Assembly (NCBI GenBank): GCA_025331125.1
Contig: JAOALB010000096.1
Location: 17,334-81,333, forward strand
Reading direction: 5' to 3'
DNA length: 64,000 bases
Source of the DNA: Mycogone perniciosa
Taxonomy: Eukaryota; Ascomycota; Sordariomycetes; Hypocreales; Hypocreaceae
Shown here: piece by piece, positions 10,519 to 23,053 of the stretch
Numbering within the stretch: position 1 is the stretch's first letter
How the letters are laid out: every line of letters starts with the position of its first letter
The notes under the pieces: generated by a model
Database searches by the model: none
Seen by the model: only the letters and a program-made list of their open reading frames with translations
What the model was told of the DNA's origin: nothing
Made by a program: the position numbers and the translations under genes

Positions 10519-12908
10519 GGTGCTATTATCTGTTGTCTGTTGTCCTTTGGTGAGTGATGTGGTGTGGTGGTATGGGCATATTGAAGTCCCGTTGATAACG
10601 CCTATCGCTCGCTGGCTTTTGGTCTATGCAGGTAACCGAAATGAATATCCCAGCAGCTCAGTCAAGAGCTTATGTATGAAGTAGCAAAACATCTCCATTT
10701 TGTACTGTTGGGTGAATGCTTTTTGGGGTTGGATTTGTGTCCATGTTTGTTTGCCTTGCCATCAAAACACCAAAATGCCTTGTCCGCAGCAGGTCGTTTC
10801 AGCGACCAGCGAGGCGCTCAGTGGCCCGCGCTCAGTGCGCCTATTCACCGTATCAGTCATTCGGCATGTCGCTTGACTGTTCAATGTCATCATCCGCACA
10901 CACAACCATTTTTACCGTCTCATACCAAAACAATTCATTTAAATGAGCGAATATTTCGTGTTAGAGATTTTTGTTGTTTCGTCAGCCTGGGATTAGCAAT
11001 CAAAAAGAGCAATCAATCAATGTGCCTCTTCATGATGTTATTTCATAGGATTTAACCGCGCGCGAGCAAAACTCCCGGTGCGGTCTTGTTTTTACCGCCG
11101 GCGTCCGCCCACTCGAGAGAGCCGGGGATTGGGCTTAGATATAGCATTTGATTAGTGCTCCGTATAGGTATGATTAGTGATACTTGGTGCAGCACTACTG
11201 TATAGTATAGAGAAGGATTGCACTCCTTTTTGGCCTGTAGCTAGTTATTATCTATTACTGCATGATACTCGTATGTGAACTTGCGTGTAAATATCCTTTT
11301 CCGATTGATGATAGATGTTCCTTTGGGCTATAGCGCGTCATCAGTGTCGGCTATGGTAGGGAGAGACCTATCCTGAGCTTGCATAATGAGGAAATTAATC
11401 CAGGATTAAACGGGATATGAACCTTGAGCTCTTCATCTAGGCCAAAATGTCGGTCTCCACTAAGACGAGCATCATGAGTGAGAACGCCTTGCTTCTATAA
11501 TCCGAGGTGCAACACCGCTTATATAAGCTTGAAGTGTCTCACCAAGCTAATCGGGTGGACGACATGGGTGACTCACCCTGTCGATCGTAAACTCCGTATC
11601 TGACGCTACTAATAGTCAACTGTAATCATTCGACACTTACTGATCCTACGAATACTCGTACAGCCACCGAAACATTTTACTCAATTCGTTACTGACGGCC
11701 GGTATTAGCAGTAGTATTAGAGCGAAAGCGCGAACCGGCGAATTGGTGAATGGACGGATCGGTGAATCGGAGTTTGTCTTCGCGACGGTTGTGGCGTGAA
11801 CCTCCCGTGAATCAATAAGTTCAATAGTACTCCAGCATCGTGCCAAAGGTGAAATCAACCTTCTCGGCCGAAAGACATACCCACATATATACGGAGTCCG
11901 GAGTACTCGGCGGGATATTCAAGCCGGCTGAGTAACCTCAGGTCCCACTTGGAGTTGTTTGCGAATGCGATCCTCTTTGCCCGGAAGCCCACATCGGATT
12001 TAGTAGTAGATTACTAACTAGTAGGACGGGGCGGTAGTGCTCACCTGGAACGGAAATATCTCTTGCATCGATCGGCTTTAACATCCCAATGGAGCTACGC
12101 GTAATAATACCCTTTACAGGGATCGAATAGTGCCATGAAAGACTTTGAACTGTTGGAGATGGCACAGCGGATGAAACCAGACTCCGGTTATTCCAATGAC
12201 AGCCATGAAGCACCTATTATTAGACTACAAATACTATGTGGCATATATTTGAGAACGCTCGTACGAGCACTATTACTACTAGTCGATATGGCTATTGTTA
12301 GGCCGGCACAACTCACGTTATCCATTGTGAATCCCATCTCGGTCTGCGGACCTTACAGCGGCCGTGATCTCTTCGCCCGGGCAGAATGACGTCGCGTGGC
12401 TTTTCGCGATTGTTAGGGCTGGATGGAGCTTAATCTTCAGTGACATCTGCAAGAACCGTTGTTAACGGCAAAAAGGGTGTGGCCTTAAAGGAATACTACG
12501 ACTACTCTTTCAAGCTTACTTCATACATCCAAGCCTTAAACCTAGTACTATTATGGCAGCATCTTTCATTTGTTTTCTCGGCCGAAGGTGGAACGGCTTT
12601 GATCAGTAATCGCATTCCTCGGCTCCAGAAATCAGATCCTTATTTGCACGGATCCGAACTTGGATCCCGGTGACAAATCTCCCAGGCTCCATCAGGGTGT
12701 ATTATCGTTCTTCATTCCTTTCAAGGCCACTAATACCAAAAAAATAAAGAATAGAAAAGAACGATGCGGCCCTCAAACGGTTAGTCTCCGATAAGGGGAC
12801 AAAGCGCGATCCACTTTCAGGCTCCTGGGTAGTACTACTACTTATACAATCTATACCCTCGCGGATCTTGTACGATTTATACGCCTGTTCAGTTTTGGGA
12901 TCAGTGAG
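10519..12908. other. Gene-poor spacer
   Basis: No coding region can be supported. The stretch contains several TACTCCGTA-like words (about 11157, 11590, 11891) and moderately AT-rich sequence. It separates two divergently transcribed genes, so promoters for the tRNase Z-like gene and the MFS gene should lie at its two ends. Confidence 0.45.
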
Positions 12909-14623
12909 ATGATGGAAACCCCCGTGGACGACGCCGCGACTGTGGTCGAGAGACAGACGCAAGACAAGAATGGTGGTAATGGCAATGGCAGTGACAGCAA
13001 CAGCAATACCGATGTTGAAAAAACACCCCCAAGACAGACATCAGAATGGGATAAGGAGCCGACAAACCCCTATAACTGGCCGACCTGGAGGAAGGCGACG
13101 ATGGTGTTTGCGATTACCTGGTTGGCTCTCACAACGTATGTTTTACCACGAGGCCTTCTGGAGGTATGATGGCAAAAGAAGAATCATACTAACACGGACT
13201 CTAGATCTATAGCAACATCCATCGTGAGCCCATCTAGAACACAGCTGATGCAGGAGTTCAACATCAGCGGTACTGTCGCCATCCTGCCCCTGACTCTCTA
13301 CGTTCTCGCCCTTGGCTTCGGCCCTATTGTCGGAGGACCTCTCTCCGAGACAATTGGTCGATATCCGGTATACATGGGAGGTCTGTTTTTCGGATCCGTG
13401 TTTACCATCGGCGTTGGCTTCACGCATAACTTTGGAGCTTTATGCTTCCTCCGATTCCTTGCCGGATTTTTCTGGGCGCCATTGATCAGTATTGTGCCGG
13501 GTTCGGTTTCAGAAACCTTTAGCCCACAAACCCGTGGTCCAGTCAGTGCTATCTGTGTCCTGATGCCCTTTTTGGGCCCTGGTCTTGGGTATGTTCACGT
13601 TCACTCCACTATACATTCCATTCCTGTTTGCCCGTCTCCATTGAGGACGAACTGACCATGAGATGTAGACCAGTCATTGGCTCTTTCGTTGTTACCAACA
13701 AGGACTGGCGTTGGATTCAGTGGACGCTTCTATTCTTCGCCGCCTTCTGCTTTCTCCTCTCGCCCTTCCTCGCAGAGACTTTCCACCCCATACTCAAGCG
13801 TCGTTTGGCCAAGAAGCGCGGAGAAGAACTTCCTCCATTGCCACCATTGGCCGACCAGTTGAAGTCGTTTGTCCAAGTAGCTCTGGTGCGACCGATTCTC
13901 ATGATCTTCACGGACCCGATTGTCGGATTCATCTGCCTCTATGTCGCCGTTGACTTTGGCACTCTGTTCAGCTTCTTCGCTGGTGTACCATATACGTTTG
14001 GTACAGTCCACCACTTTGACACCAATCACTCGGGCTTGATCTTCCTGTCCATTGTCATCGGTTGCCTCATCGGCCTAGTCACAATGGTGTTGTGCGACAT
14101 CTTCATCTACCGCAAACAGGTCCCGAAATATCCTCCGCAAAGGGTGCCCCCGGAGTACCGACTATACCCAGCTATGATCGGCAGTTTCGGTCTTCCCATT
14201 GGCTTGTTCTGGTTTGCATGGTCAGCAAAGCCGGAAATTTCCTGGGCGAGCCCAGCAGCGGCTATTATTCCGTTTGCATGGGGGAATCTGTGCGTGTTTG
14301 TGAGCTTGATTCAGTTCTGTACCGACACCTATACCGCCGACGTCGTTGCGAGTGCTTCCAGCGCGAACAGTCTTGCCCGGTATGGATTTGCGGGTGTATT
14401 CCCTCTCTTCACTCTTCAAAGTAAGTCAAATCCCAAATTTTGGACTCTTGTTGAACAGAATTGCTAACTGCGTTTAGTGTACCAGGCTCTGGGAATTGCA
14501 TGGGCCAGCAGTCTATTGGGCTTCGTTTCTCTTGCGCTGCTGCCCATTCCGTTCATTTTGTTCAAGTATGGCCCGAAGATTAGAGCCAGAAGCACTTTCG
14601 ACACGGTCAAGTACGACGAATAG
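12909..14623 (+). CDS. MFS transporter, DHA1 drug:H+ antiporter type
   Basis: Four exons (12909-13135, 13205-13588, 13669-14420, 14478-14623) give 502 aa, with all junctions GT-AG and in frame. A hydrophilic, Asn/Gly/Ser-rich cytoplasmic N-terminus of about 50 residues ends in an NPYNWPTWRK box, typical of the fungal DHA1 family just before TM1. About twelve hydrophobic segments can be counted. The loop between TM2 and TM3 contains GGPLSETIGRYPV, a recognisable form of MFS motif A. The expected role is proton-coupled export of drugs or metabolites at the plasma membrane. No biosynthetic genes are adjacent, so the substrate is unknown. The second of the two initial Met codons could equally be used. 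Confidence 0.9.
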
Positions 14624-14860
14624 ACGATAAACCAACGACGCATGATATCAGCGATAGTTGACACGGCATATTGACTTGATTTACAACTCGATTGGGGGCA
14701 TAAATGCGCTAGAGAGACATTGCGGAGAATTCATATAATTTTGCTTAGATATTACCAGGGAGCGATGCATATAGAGGATAGATGACCAACAGTCACTTAA
14801 ATATATTGATGTTAATAATGCAATATTGCTTTTACCTTCTCACTCGCAGTTTGACTCCAA
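14624..14860. other. Short AT-rich spacer between convergent genes
   Basis: The spacer holds the 3' UTRs of the MFS gene and the pyrophosphatase-like gene. No other feature is seen. Confidence 0.5.
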
Positions 14861-16246
14861 TCAGTCCACATCCACTTCCTGACCAGGCAAGATATTGAAG
14901 TCCTTGTCCAAGTAGTACCACTTGTCATACTTGGCGGGCCTTGGCTCGGGTGGCAGGACGTTCGACTTCTTTGGGATGTTGAGCTTCTTGGTCGCGTCCT
15001 CGCTCTTGATGTAGCTCTTGCACATGGTGGGCTGGGACGTCTGCTTGGTGCTGATCTTGCCGGGATTCTCCTTGCCTCTGATCAGGTCATTCCAGAAGCC
15101 GTGGCTCTCGCTGATGAGTTCTCGCATGACCTGTGCATTTTGATATCCGTTCTTTAAGATGATGTTGAGCTCTCCTTTGCGGAGGACCTTGTAGTACTAG
15201 TGAACACTGGGTTAGTCACTGCTGCGAAGGGTGGGGATAATGTGTGAGCACTTACGACGAACCAGTCGTAAAGGGCCTGTTTTAGGCCAGGTCGATACTT
15301 TTCAAGATCGTCGACGGCTGTACAGTGTTAGTCTGGCAAGTCTGGATAGCGAAGTTGAGCTTGGTGTCTTACTGTTGACAAGCTTGGCCAACGGATCCTT
15401 GACATTGATGGCAATGACCTTCCAGTCCGTAGTGTTGTCCTAAGAGTTAATCGTCAACTAGATTGCCACCTTTTCATGGCTTGAATGCATACATCAACCA
15501 TGGGCAAGCCACCCAAAATCTTGACCTGTCTGACCTGGCCAACAAAGCCCGAACTGCGTGATTTGGTTAGCCTCCCAGAACCCAGATGTTAAGTGGATGA
15601 GGGCTTACTCAATGGAGCTTATGTCGAAAACATCCATGGGATCGTTGTCTCCAGGGTATTTAGTGAAGTTATGGAGGATGTTGGAATTCTCCCAAGTCTG
15701 AGGGAGGGAGCCATATAAGAAGGGGTACGACTTGTGCGGCCAGACGCTGGCAACAAATCGCGGCACCTTTTTCTTATCATCGTGGTAGATTGGGTCTAAT
15801 TCGAGTCAATATTTGTCGGATCTGGTTCAGGAACCCATGGGGAGAGGCGTCTTCGCTCCCCGAAAGCTACTTACTTAGCGGCTCGTTGCGAGATGTCTCA
15901 ATCTTGGCATCTGTCCAGCGAGGAATCTCGACGTAAAAGTTGACGATGCTTTTATCGTTTGCGTTGGGATACAACGGAATGTCATGCCAGAAAGAGATGG
16001 GATTGCCATCCTTCTCAAGCCAAATGCGCCAATCCTACTTGCAGATGAGCCCACCACTCTCTCCGAGGCATCGGTATGTCCAGGGACACTCACAATGGTA
16101 TTTCGCGCTCCGACCTCCCTCAATGTGAGAGAGTTTGGGTTGAATGCGTTGGCAGCGACGCTATCCTCGCAGCCATCTACACCGGCAGAAGCAACAAGGG
16201 CGGGCACGAAGGCCAGGTTCAGCAACACAAGAGCTGATGACAGCAT
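14861..16246 (-). CDS. Inorganic pyrophosphatase family protein with signal peptide
   Basis: Seven exons (transcript order 16246-16094, 16034-15875, 15795-15609, 15553-15493, 15439-15373, 15317-15256, 15196-14861) give 341 aa. Every junction is GT-AG and the frame stays open. Residues 1-21 form a clear hydrophobic signal peptide ending in Ala-Ser-Ala. The body matches family I soluble pyrophosphatases: an FVEIPRW-like beta strand, an NILHNFTKYPGDNDPMD segment with the metal-binding Asp-x-Asp-Pro-x-Asp signature at about 154-159, and VKILGGLPMVD after it. Cytosolic enzymes hydrolyse diphosphate to phosphate. The secretion signal points to a secreted or vacuolar version. A TATATAAT sequence lies about 110 bases upstream of the start on the coding strand. 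Confidence 0.85.
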
Positions 16247-17968
16247 GGCGGCAATTGGCGTCTACAGCACTGATAATGAGAGGCAATTGAACTTGAACCC
16301 TCTTAATGGAGTACTACGGGACCAAGATATCGCGGGGAAAGGCTGGGATTTCATGATTATATACGAATGCCAAGAAAGGCAGAGACCAATTGCCACTATG
16401 TCGTCAACGCTCAATAAACGCATCTTGGCGATTTTGCTGTACTCCGCAGAGGTTCCAAGAATCACCACCCGCCTATTGCACACTTGTCAGAGGATCAGAT
16501 GAGGCCCTATTGGGCGCACAGCAGCCCGGCCATCCCCAGGCCATACCCACTGTCTGTCAAATCCCGGTTCCTGCAGATCAATGATGCCTGACCAGTCGGA
16601 CCGGTCCATGGAGGCACGTGGGCTGTGTGAAATATGAAGTTCCCGATCAAGAACGCGCTCACATGCGAACAGCATGTCAAAATTATGTTATTTTTAAGGG
16701 TACTGCACCACTCCCAAGCCATAATACCAGTCCAGACGCGGAGAAATAGCCGAGCAGAAACCTGGTGTTGTTGGAGGCGTGGAGATGTTCTCGGTGGCCA
16801 AATTCGGAAAATTTGTAATGATCGTGGGGGTTTTGTGATGGAGCAGTTGAACCTCAGGGTGGCCATGCCCAGCACGGTAATTCCGGCTATCTTCAATCTC
16901 TTCGGATCGAGGCCCTTCTACAGATTGCGCCTTGGTTTCTTTGTCAAACAGTTGCCACTACAGGCTGCGTGAAGGTCGACAATAGTATGGGACCAGAGGG
17001 AGTCGGGAATGCCAATGCTGCTACAATTTGCTGCTTGTTGAGCCATCGCCCAATTTTACTTGACATCTTTGCCGTGTAGTTGATGCCCCTTGCCTTCACG
17101 ATCAGTCAAACAATTACTGACTGCAATTCGGGCTATGCTTTTAGCCACAACTCTCCGAGTGTTACACCACTTTTGCGGGGGCGACAAGACGATGAAGCAA
17201 TTTTCTGTCGCTGGAGTTGTGATCCGATCGAATATTAATTCGTATAGATATGGGATCGGCATCTCGGACTGTGAAAGTAAGAGCTCTTTGTCCGCTTCAA
17301 GAAATACTTCATAATCCTACTATGGTGCGCTCTCAGCTCGTCCTCGAGGGCCACTCTTTATGCAGCAGAGTCTAGCAGCATATGTTCTCCTGTTCGAGAT
17401 AAATGAGAGCGGCACAATACTTTCTACACCTTTCAAGTAGAATTGGCTAGGAAAATGGCGGTACGGAGTCCTTGTTCTCGCATGGCATTCTTGGAGGTAG
17501 GAGTATACTCGTACCGACTTTTCTCAAGCCACATGTGATCCGTTATCCTGGAATTGCCTTCCTGAGAAGAAGAAGAAGAAGGGAATGACTCGGTAGTATA
17601 GAGGGCACATACCTGCAGGTATTGTTCACAACCGCTAGCCCGAAACTGAATTGCTACTTCGGAACAGCTACGAGTACGCACTCGCACTTTATGTCCTGGG
17701 GCGGATTTTCACAGGTGTATCTCATTTAACTTAGGTGAAGAGCAAGCATCGTCACTTAGGACCTAGAACTCCTTCGATACGCAATGCAAATAGCAGTCAA
17801 AGGCCTTGTAGTGCGAAGAAGGGTATCAGAGCAAAGCCTAGTGCCCAATGTTTTTTCTCGCTGGTTGCAATCGCCACCCATCCTCGACATTGTTGTAACT
17901 CTCTCGAATGACTTTGGAAAAAGTCAAGGGACTACCCAGACTTGTGCAATATGACTTCCTGGTCTATC
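16247..17968. other. Gene-poor spacer
   Basis: I see no supportable gene. Short antisense-overlapping frames around 16490-16970 have no domain signature. Confidence 0.45.
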
Positions 17969-19917
17969 TTACTCGCTGTATAATCGTAGCACTTCATCAA
18001 TGTCTGTGGCATCTTCTTGTTCGTCCAGTTCCTCTTCACCACCGTCTTCATCATCCTCCTCATCCTCCCCCTCATCCTTATTAGGCAGGTCTCTGGGGGT
18101 CATCTGGGGCTTGTCCTTGCGGGTGTTCGGATAGGCCTTGTTGTATTCGGCGGCTCCGAGTTCCCGGATCTTCTTTAGTTGGTCTTTGGTGGGTCGTTCG
18201 ATCTTCCCGTTCTTGCGCCTGGGCCGTGCTTCGCAGCTCAGCACTGAGGCCCGATGTGGCCCGTTGCAATTGGCGCATCGGGGGGGTTGGATGCATACTC
18301 CGTGAGAATGTTTGCCGCAGTTGTGGCAGCGTTTCAGCCGGTTGCACGCCCTCGGGTCATGGAAACCAAGGCATTCGGAGCACTGGGTGATTTGTGACTT
18401 CTTCTCAATTTCTCGGGCCAGACCGGAGCATCCGAATAGTCTGAAGCCAGATTTCACCGGCCTTGGAACGAGATAGCCCAGTCTCTGACATTGATCGTGC
18501 CCCCGTGTTGTGATGGCCTGCATCGCATCGGAGAGGAGGAGGATTGAGCGCATACTCGGGCCTCTTCCGCCACCAGCGCGTCGATTGGGTAGGTCCCGTT
18601 CGCGTCGGTATAGTACCGTGGGACTCTTGGGACTATAAAAACCCGCCATATCTCTGCTTCTTCTAGTTTCATACCTTTGGTAGCGAAAAATTCTCTGAAG
18701 CCAAGGAGTTTGGTGCGCGCGTTGTTGTTTTTCATTCTGATGGCAAAGCCGGTACGGACCTTCTGAACTTGCTTGATGTCGTCCAGATTGATACCACAGG
18801 CCATACTGACGCTGTTTCTAGTGCCGATGGCAGAGCACTTCCTCCAGTCGTGGTTTGGGGGGATCCGGAGGAAAACTCTGTCGTCGGCACCTTTGTCTGC
18901 TCTGCTGGTATTTTTGGGTGTACTTGGTTGCTGTGCGCTTGTGGAGGTCTTTCGTTGCTCCCCTGTGCAAGGGGCAACGCCCGGAGATGCTATTCACAGT
19001 CAGTAACAAATGTAGCTTCAGTCGAGCCGGTTGGCCATACCGTTGTTGTTGATAGCCAATGATGGGGCTGATATAATAATGTTATTGACCAGCTTCAACA
19101 CTTTCGAGACATTCTGCCCAACTCCCTTTGAACCAGTTGCAGAAGATCCAGGGAGATTTTCTTCTTTCAATCGAGAACTAGCCTCTTTCTCTAGAAGAGA
19201 GTCTGAAAGTTTGTGAAGATCCTGCGTCAATTCCCGTGCGTCATCTGAGTCGATTGTGTATTCCTTCTCCTCCACCAACTGGATGAGTCGGGATATGCTT
19301 CTATCGAAATCTGGGTCGGCGATCGGCGACATTGGCGGCCTTGCTAGCTCATCCTCAATCGTTGTCGCCATTGCAGTTATGTTTCCGGACTGTTCATCCA
19401 GTTCCATTGCCTCACTCTCAGTGGACTGCCCGGCACTTGATTCCTCCACTTCCTCGACAATCCTAGACTCAGATACGCGAAGGCATGCTACATCGTCCTT
19501 GATCTGATTAAGTAGCTTGATGATTTCGGATGTTGACGACGCCTGAGTGACATTGAGTTGAAGGTTCAGCATGAAAATGTGACTCTGAACAATTCTCCGC
19601 ATCTGCTCCAAGTCCTTTTCATTGACAACAAACTTAAGCCTCTTCCAGACTCTGTCACTCAGACCATCTATACCTTTGATGTTGAGACTCTGGATCCTTG
19701 ATTGGAAATTGGTAATGTCGGCTGCGCACTTTCTTACAGGTTCAGTATGTTCCATGTCACTGCCTGTGTCTGCCAGTCTTTGCAAAATGCTCTGCAGTTC
19801 CGCAACGTCATCGCCAAGTTTCTGGACAATCCGGGGTCCGTTGTTGAACGATGAGAGTACCTCATGGATCGCTTGTGCGGAGCGCAACGTGGTACGAAGG
19901 ATTGCTAGCACATCCAT
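17969..19917 (-). CDS. Chimeric protein: fungal STAND-type N-terminal domain joined to Tad-LINE ORF1 zinc-knuckle region
   Basis: Three exons (transcript order 19917-19041, 18989-18556, 18484-17969) give an open frame of 608 aa. Intron 1 is 51 bases (GTATGG, CTGAC branch-like word, AATAG) and removes the first exon's own stop at 19018. Intron 2 is 71 bases (GTATGC...TGTCAG). Residues 1-140 resemble the helical fungal N-terminal domain (PF17111-like) of STAND/NACHT and ankyrin proteins. Residues of exons 2-3 match ORF1 of Tad-type non-LTR retrotransposons: a DRVFLRIP start, GFRLFG before three cysteine-rich zinc knuckles, and an acidic C-terminus. Relative to ORF1 families there is a frameshift near 18470 that intron 2 would bypass. 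No reverse transcriptase follows downstream. It may be a domesticated fusion, or two relics that happen to splice; the intron model is my inference. Confidence 0.55.
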
Positions 19918-22318
19918 CACGGGATGATTAGACCCTCAGTCTCGACTGGAAATGTGTTTTGTCACTATGCGAACAAGTTATTGTATAACCAAATCAAAAC
20001 TGGACAGAAAGGCAGAACGCAACGCAGAGATCAATATCATTCACAATCGTATCCGTCTGAGAGAGAAAGGGAGGCTTAGCTAGCATTAATGGCGGTGTAT
20101 AGATGATATTCAGCTCAGCCTTGCGATTGAATATCGACAGCGCCACCAAATTGGGCCAAGAAATGCAGCGTCTGCAGAACCAACCAAAAAAGAGTGGCAA
20201 TGCAAGGAGTGGGGCCAAGGCTCAATGAAGGGCAGAATATGAGGCAGTGTTGGACCATACATGCCTTATGGTGGAAAATATCACACATCAAAATCTGTTT
20301 CTACCCCAGAATATAGTGATGGCGAAGTGCAGCCTTGCTAACACAACAGAGGCTTCTCGGTTATGCTCACTTTCATCTAGCGAATCCGGCCGGTTTCGAG
20401 GGATGTTTGAGACTCGATATAGTATTGTGGGTCTCTTTATCCCTGTCCAAGACTTTCGGTCATGGGTTACTCCGCAGTTGGTTTCTCTGTTATTATGCTA
20501 GAGCTATGTATGTTTCAGTTGCGCATCCACTTCGAAATGGTGTCTACCGGGTCTCCGCCCTTCAACTGGAAGCTATCCAGTCTAAAATCGGAGTTGTTTC
20601 GCTCAATTGGACTGTTTTTTTGCTATAGTCCGGTCAAATCACAGACGTTTATTTTCAAGTCGTGTCTTCGGTCAGATATATATATTCTCAGCAATGCAAT
20701 AGGTTTAAGAAATCTCTTCTCGAAGTTCTTGTAACAGTTCGTCGCAATTCTCCGCGGCATACTACGTAGTTTTTTACAAGCTCACTATTGCATATCGCCC
20801 ACTATTGTCTTGCCAGTTATCCGATCAACACATGCAATGAGTGAATCCTCGTTTACCTTGTAGACTTCCATTTTTCCAGGGCGTTGATGATAGCCAGAAC
20901 ATTCCGGATCATAGTGATCCTTTCTTACATGCGTGATCCCATCCTGATTGACCCGTCGGTTATTGGTCTATCCGTGCCGATGTCTTGGGTGTGCAGCGTC
21001 GTGATACCGCTTTTATAGATCGTTTCCATTTCATCTTGCCTGTTTTCTTGCGTGTGTTTGCGTGTGCGACCTGTGAGCACCTTTTCGAGCAACAAATTAT
21101 CTCAATATCGCGAATATGCCATCATTTACAATTCACTTCCGTACCCCATCGTATACATAAACGCCACAACACACAAAGTCAATGCGAAACTGACCGTAGT
21201 TCTCAGCTTTTTTACTGCCTTGATTATTTTTCCCACGCCATATCCATAGCATGTGGGTTAAAGGAGACAGGGGATACGCAAGGCAGCGAGAGTTCAATGA
21301 TCTGCCAGAGGGTGGATGCCATGTGTGCTCTGGAATTCAAAAAGATTCTCAGAGGAAAAGGCAACCTTCATCTTGTAACGAAGCGATCAGACAACTGCAT
21401 GCGAGTCGCATAAATCTATTCTTGGATGGATCCTAAGCTCTTACAACAAATGGATGGCTAGGACGATTAGACTAGGCATTTTCAGACGTACATATCCTGC
21501 GCATGGCCTGCGGCTATGCCGAAAACCAGGGGCCATACCTACAACCAAGATTCTTGATTGCAAATGTCGCTCCCAACAGCCCTACGAATTAGTATTGCGA
21601 AAACCGTTTTCAAGCGATAATATATCCAATAAACCCATAATTAACCGCTCTTAGGTCGATATAAGACTGACTGTTATATGGAAAGATCAGTGTATCAATC
21701 AGCATAAATCAAGGTGCCAACAGCTCAGCAAGGCTGTATTTCTGACTGAAATCAGGGAAATAATATAAAAGTGTAGAACGAGTTATATTCAAACGTCTAC
21801 ATAACCAGTAAATGGTTAGGTATGTTTATATAACTAATAGGTATATAAAAAATAATTCCTTGATATTATGTATTATAAAAAGTGTTTTTTATAATATTGA
21901 AACAAAAATAAGAAAATATATAAAGAAACAAGACATATTGAATGAAAGTTTCAAGCTTAGTAAAAGTTATTACTTAAATTTATGACTATAATAAAGCACA
22001 ATATAGTTAGATAAATTATGAAAGTATATAAAATAACGCTTAATTCTGCTAAAAGAGAATATACCATAATAGTATCTATATATATACAGATAGCTATTAC
22101 TAGAAGGAAGGGAAAGAGAGCGCTATAAGCGCCAATATGGTTTTTTATATCGCGTAAGCGATATATATGTCAGCAGATAGCGCCAGCTAGTACGCGTTAA
22201 TACTTACTGGCGGATATCCCTAACCTTAGGTACAGCTTCTTAAAACTATTCTATCAGCTTTCCTTCAAAATATCCACTAGAAAAGTGGAAATAATGAAGC
22301 TGTAAGAGTTGGTTTAGT
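19918..22318. other. Gene-poor, partly very AT-rich spacer
   Basis: From about 21770 to 22100 the sequence is extremely AT-rich, with TA dinucleotide runs, as in RIP-mutated repeat DNA. I detect no coding sequence. An 8-bp perfect stem (22146-22153 with 22158-22165) around GTAA lies at its right edge. Confidence 0.5.
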
Positions 22319-23053
22319 CTAATAATTGTTGCAACGTGGGCTATACCGGGGAGGCGGAACACCGTTAGATTCAACAATAATAATAAGATCCGGATCGCCA
22401 GAGCGGCGTCTATAGATAAGTTAGCATAATAGCAATCAGTAACAAAAACAAATACACATACATCCATCCACTCTCTTCGGCACAGTAGTCCATAATCTGC
22501 TGAAGATAAAACTATTATACTATTAGCCATATTATCAGAGAATGAGTGTAGTTACTTACGCCAACGATTCTATAAGGAATCTTGCTGGTTCTGCAACTGT
22601 TCTGGTTTTGAAGTGTGAGTTTGGCTTCCTGGTTATCCTTAAGGTAAAGAGTCAAAGAGGCTCCCGGGGGAAGACTAGGAATCATCGGTTATAGTGAAGC
22701 CAAAGACCTCAATGAGCCCCTTACATGGCAACTTGGTCAGCGTAAGGATCCCTCAAGCGAACAACCATTTCCCTAAGATCGGCAAAGTATTGAACCCGGG
22801 ATCCGGAAAGACCCTCAACCAACTTCCAGCACTCATCAGGCCTGACGTCAGCGCTATCTACGCCTTGTACCCTATCACTGATATCGGTTTTGTTGTAAAT
22901 GCCGAAAGTAGACGTAGGATCAACATTTGCAGGGTCAAAATTGATGAGCGTGATATCGAGACCATTGAGACTGCTAGGAATTGGATCTGCAAAAGCAAGC
23001 TTGAGTGCAGCGAGGGCCAAGAGAGGCAGGTTAAAAGAGCGATAGGAATACAT
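22319..23053 (-). CDS. Small secreted protein, four cysteines (effector candidate)
   Basis: Four exons (transcript order 23053-22725, 22674-22560, 22499-22462, 22409-22319) give 190 aa. Introns are 50, 60 and 52 bases, all GT-AG, and the phases fit exactly. The third exon could also begin three bases later, because the acceptor region contains two consecutive CAGs. Residues 1-22 form a signal peptide (hydrophobic LPLLALAALKLAFA, then Asp-Pro). The mature part has four cysteines, one in an ECW, one in NSCRT, one in MDYC and one near the end in PRCNN, enough for two disulfides. It has no transmembrane segment. I do not recognise the family. It sits beside very AT-rich DNA, as many fungal effectors do. 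The function is unknown. Confidence 0.65.
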
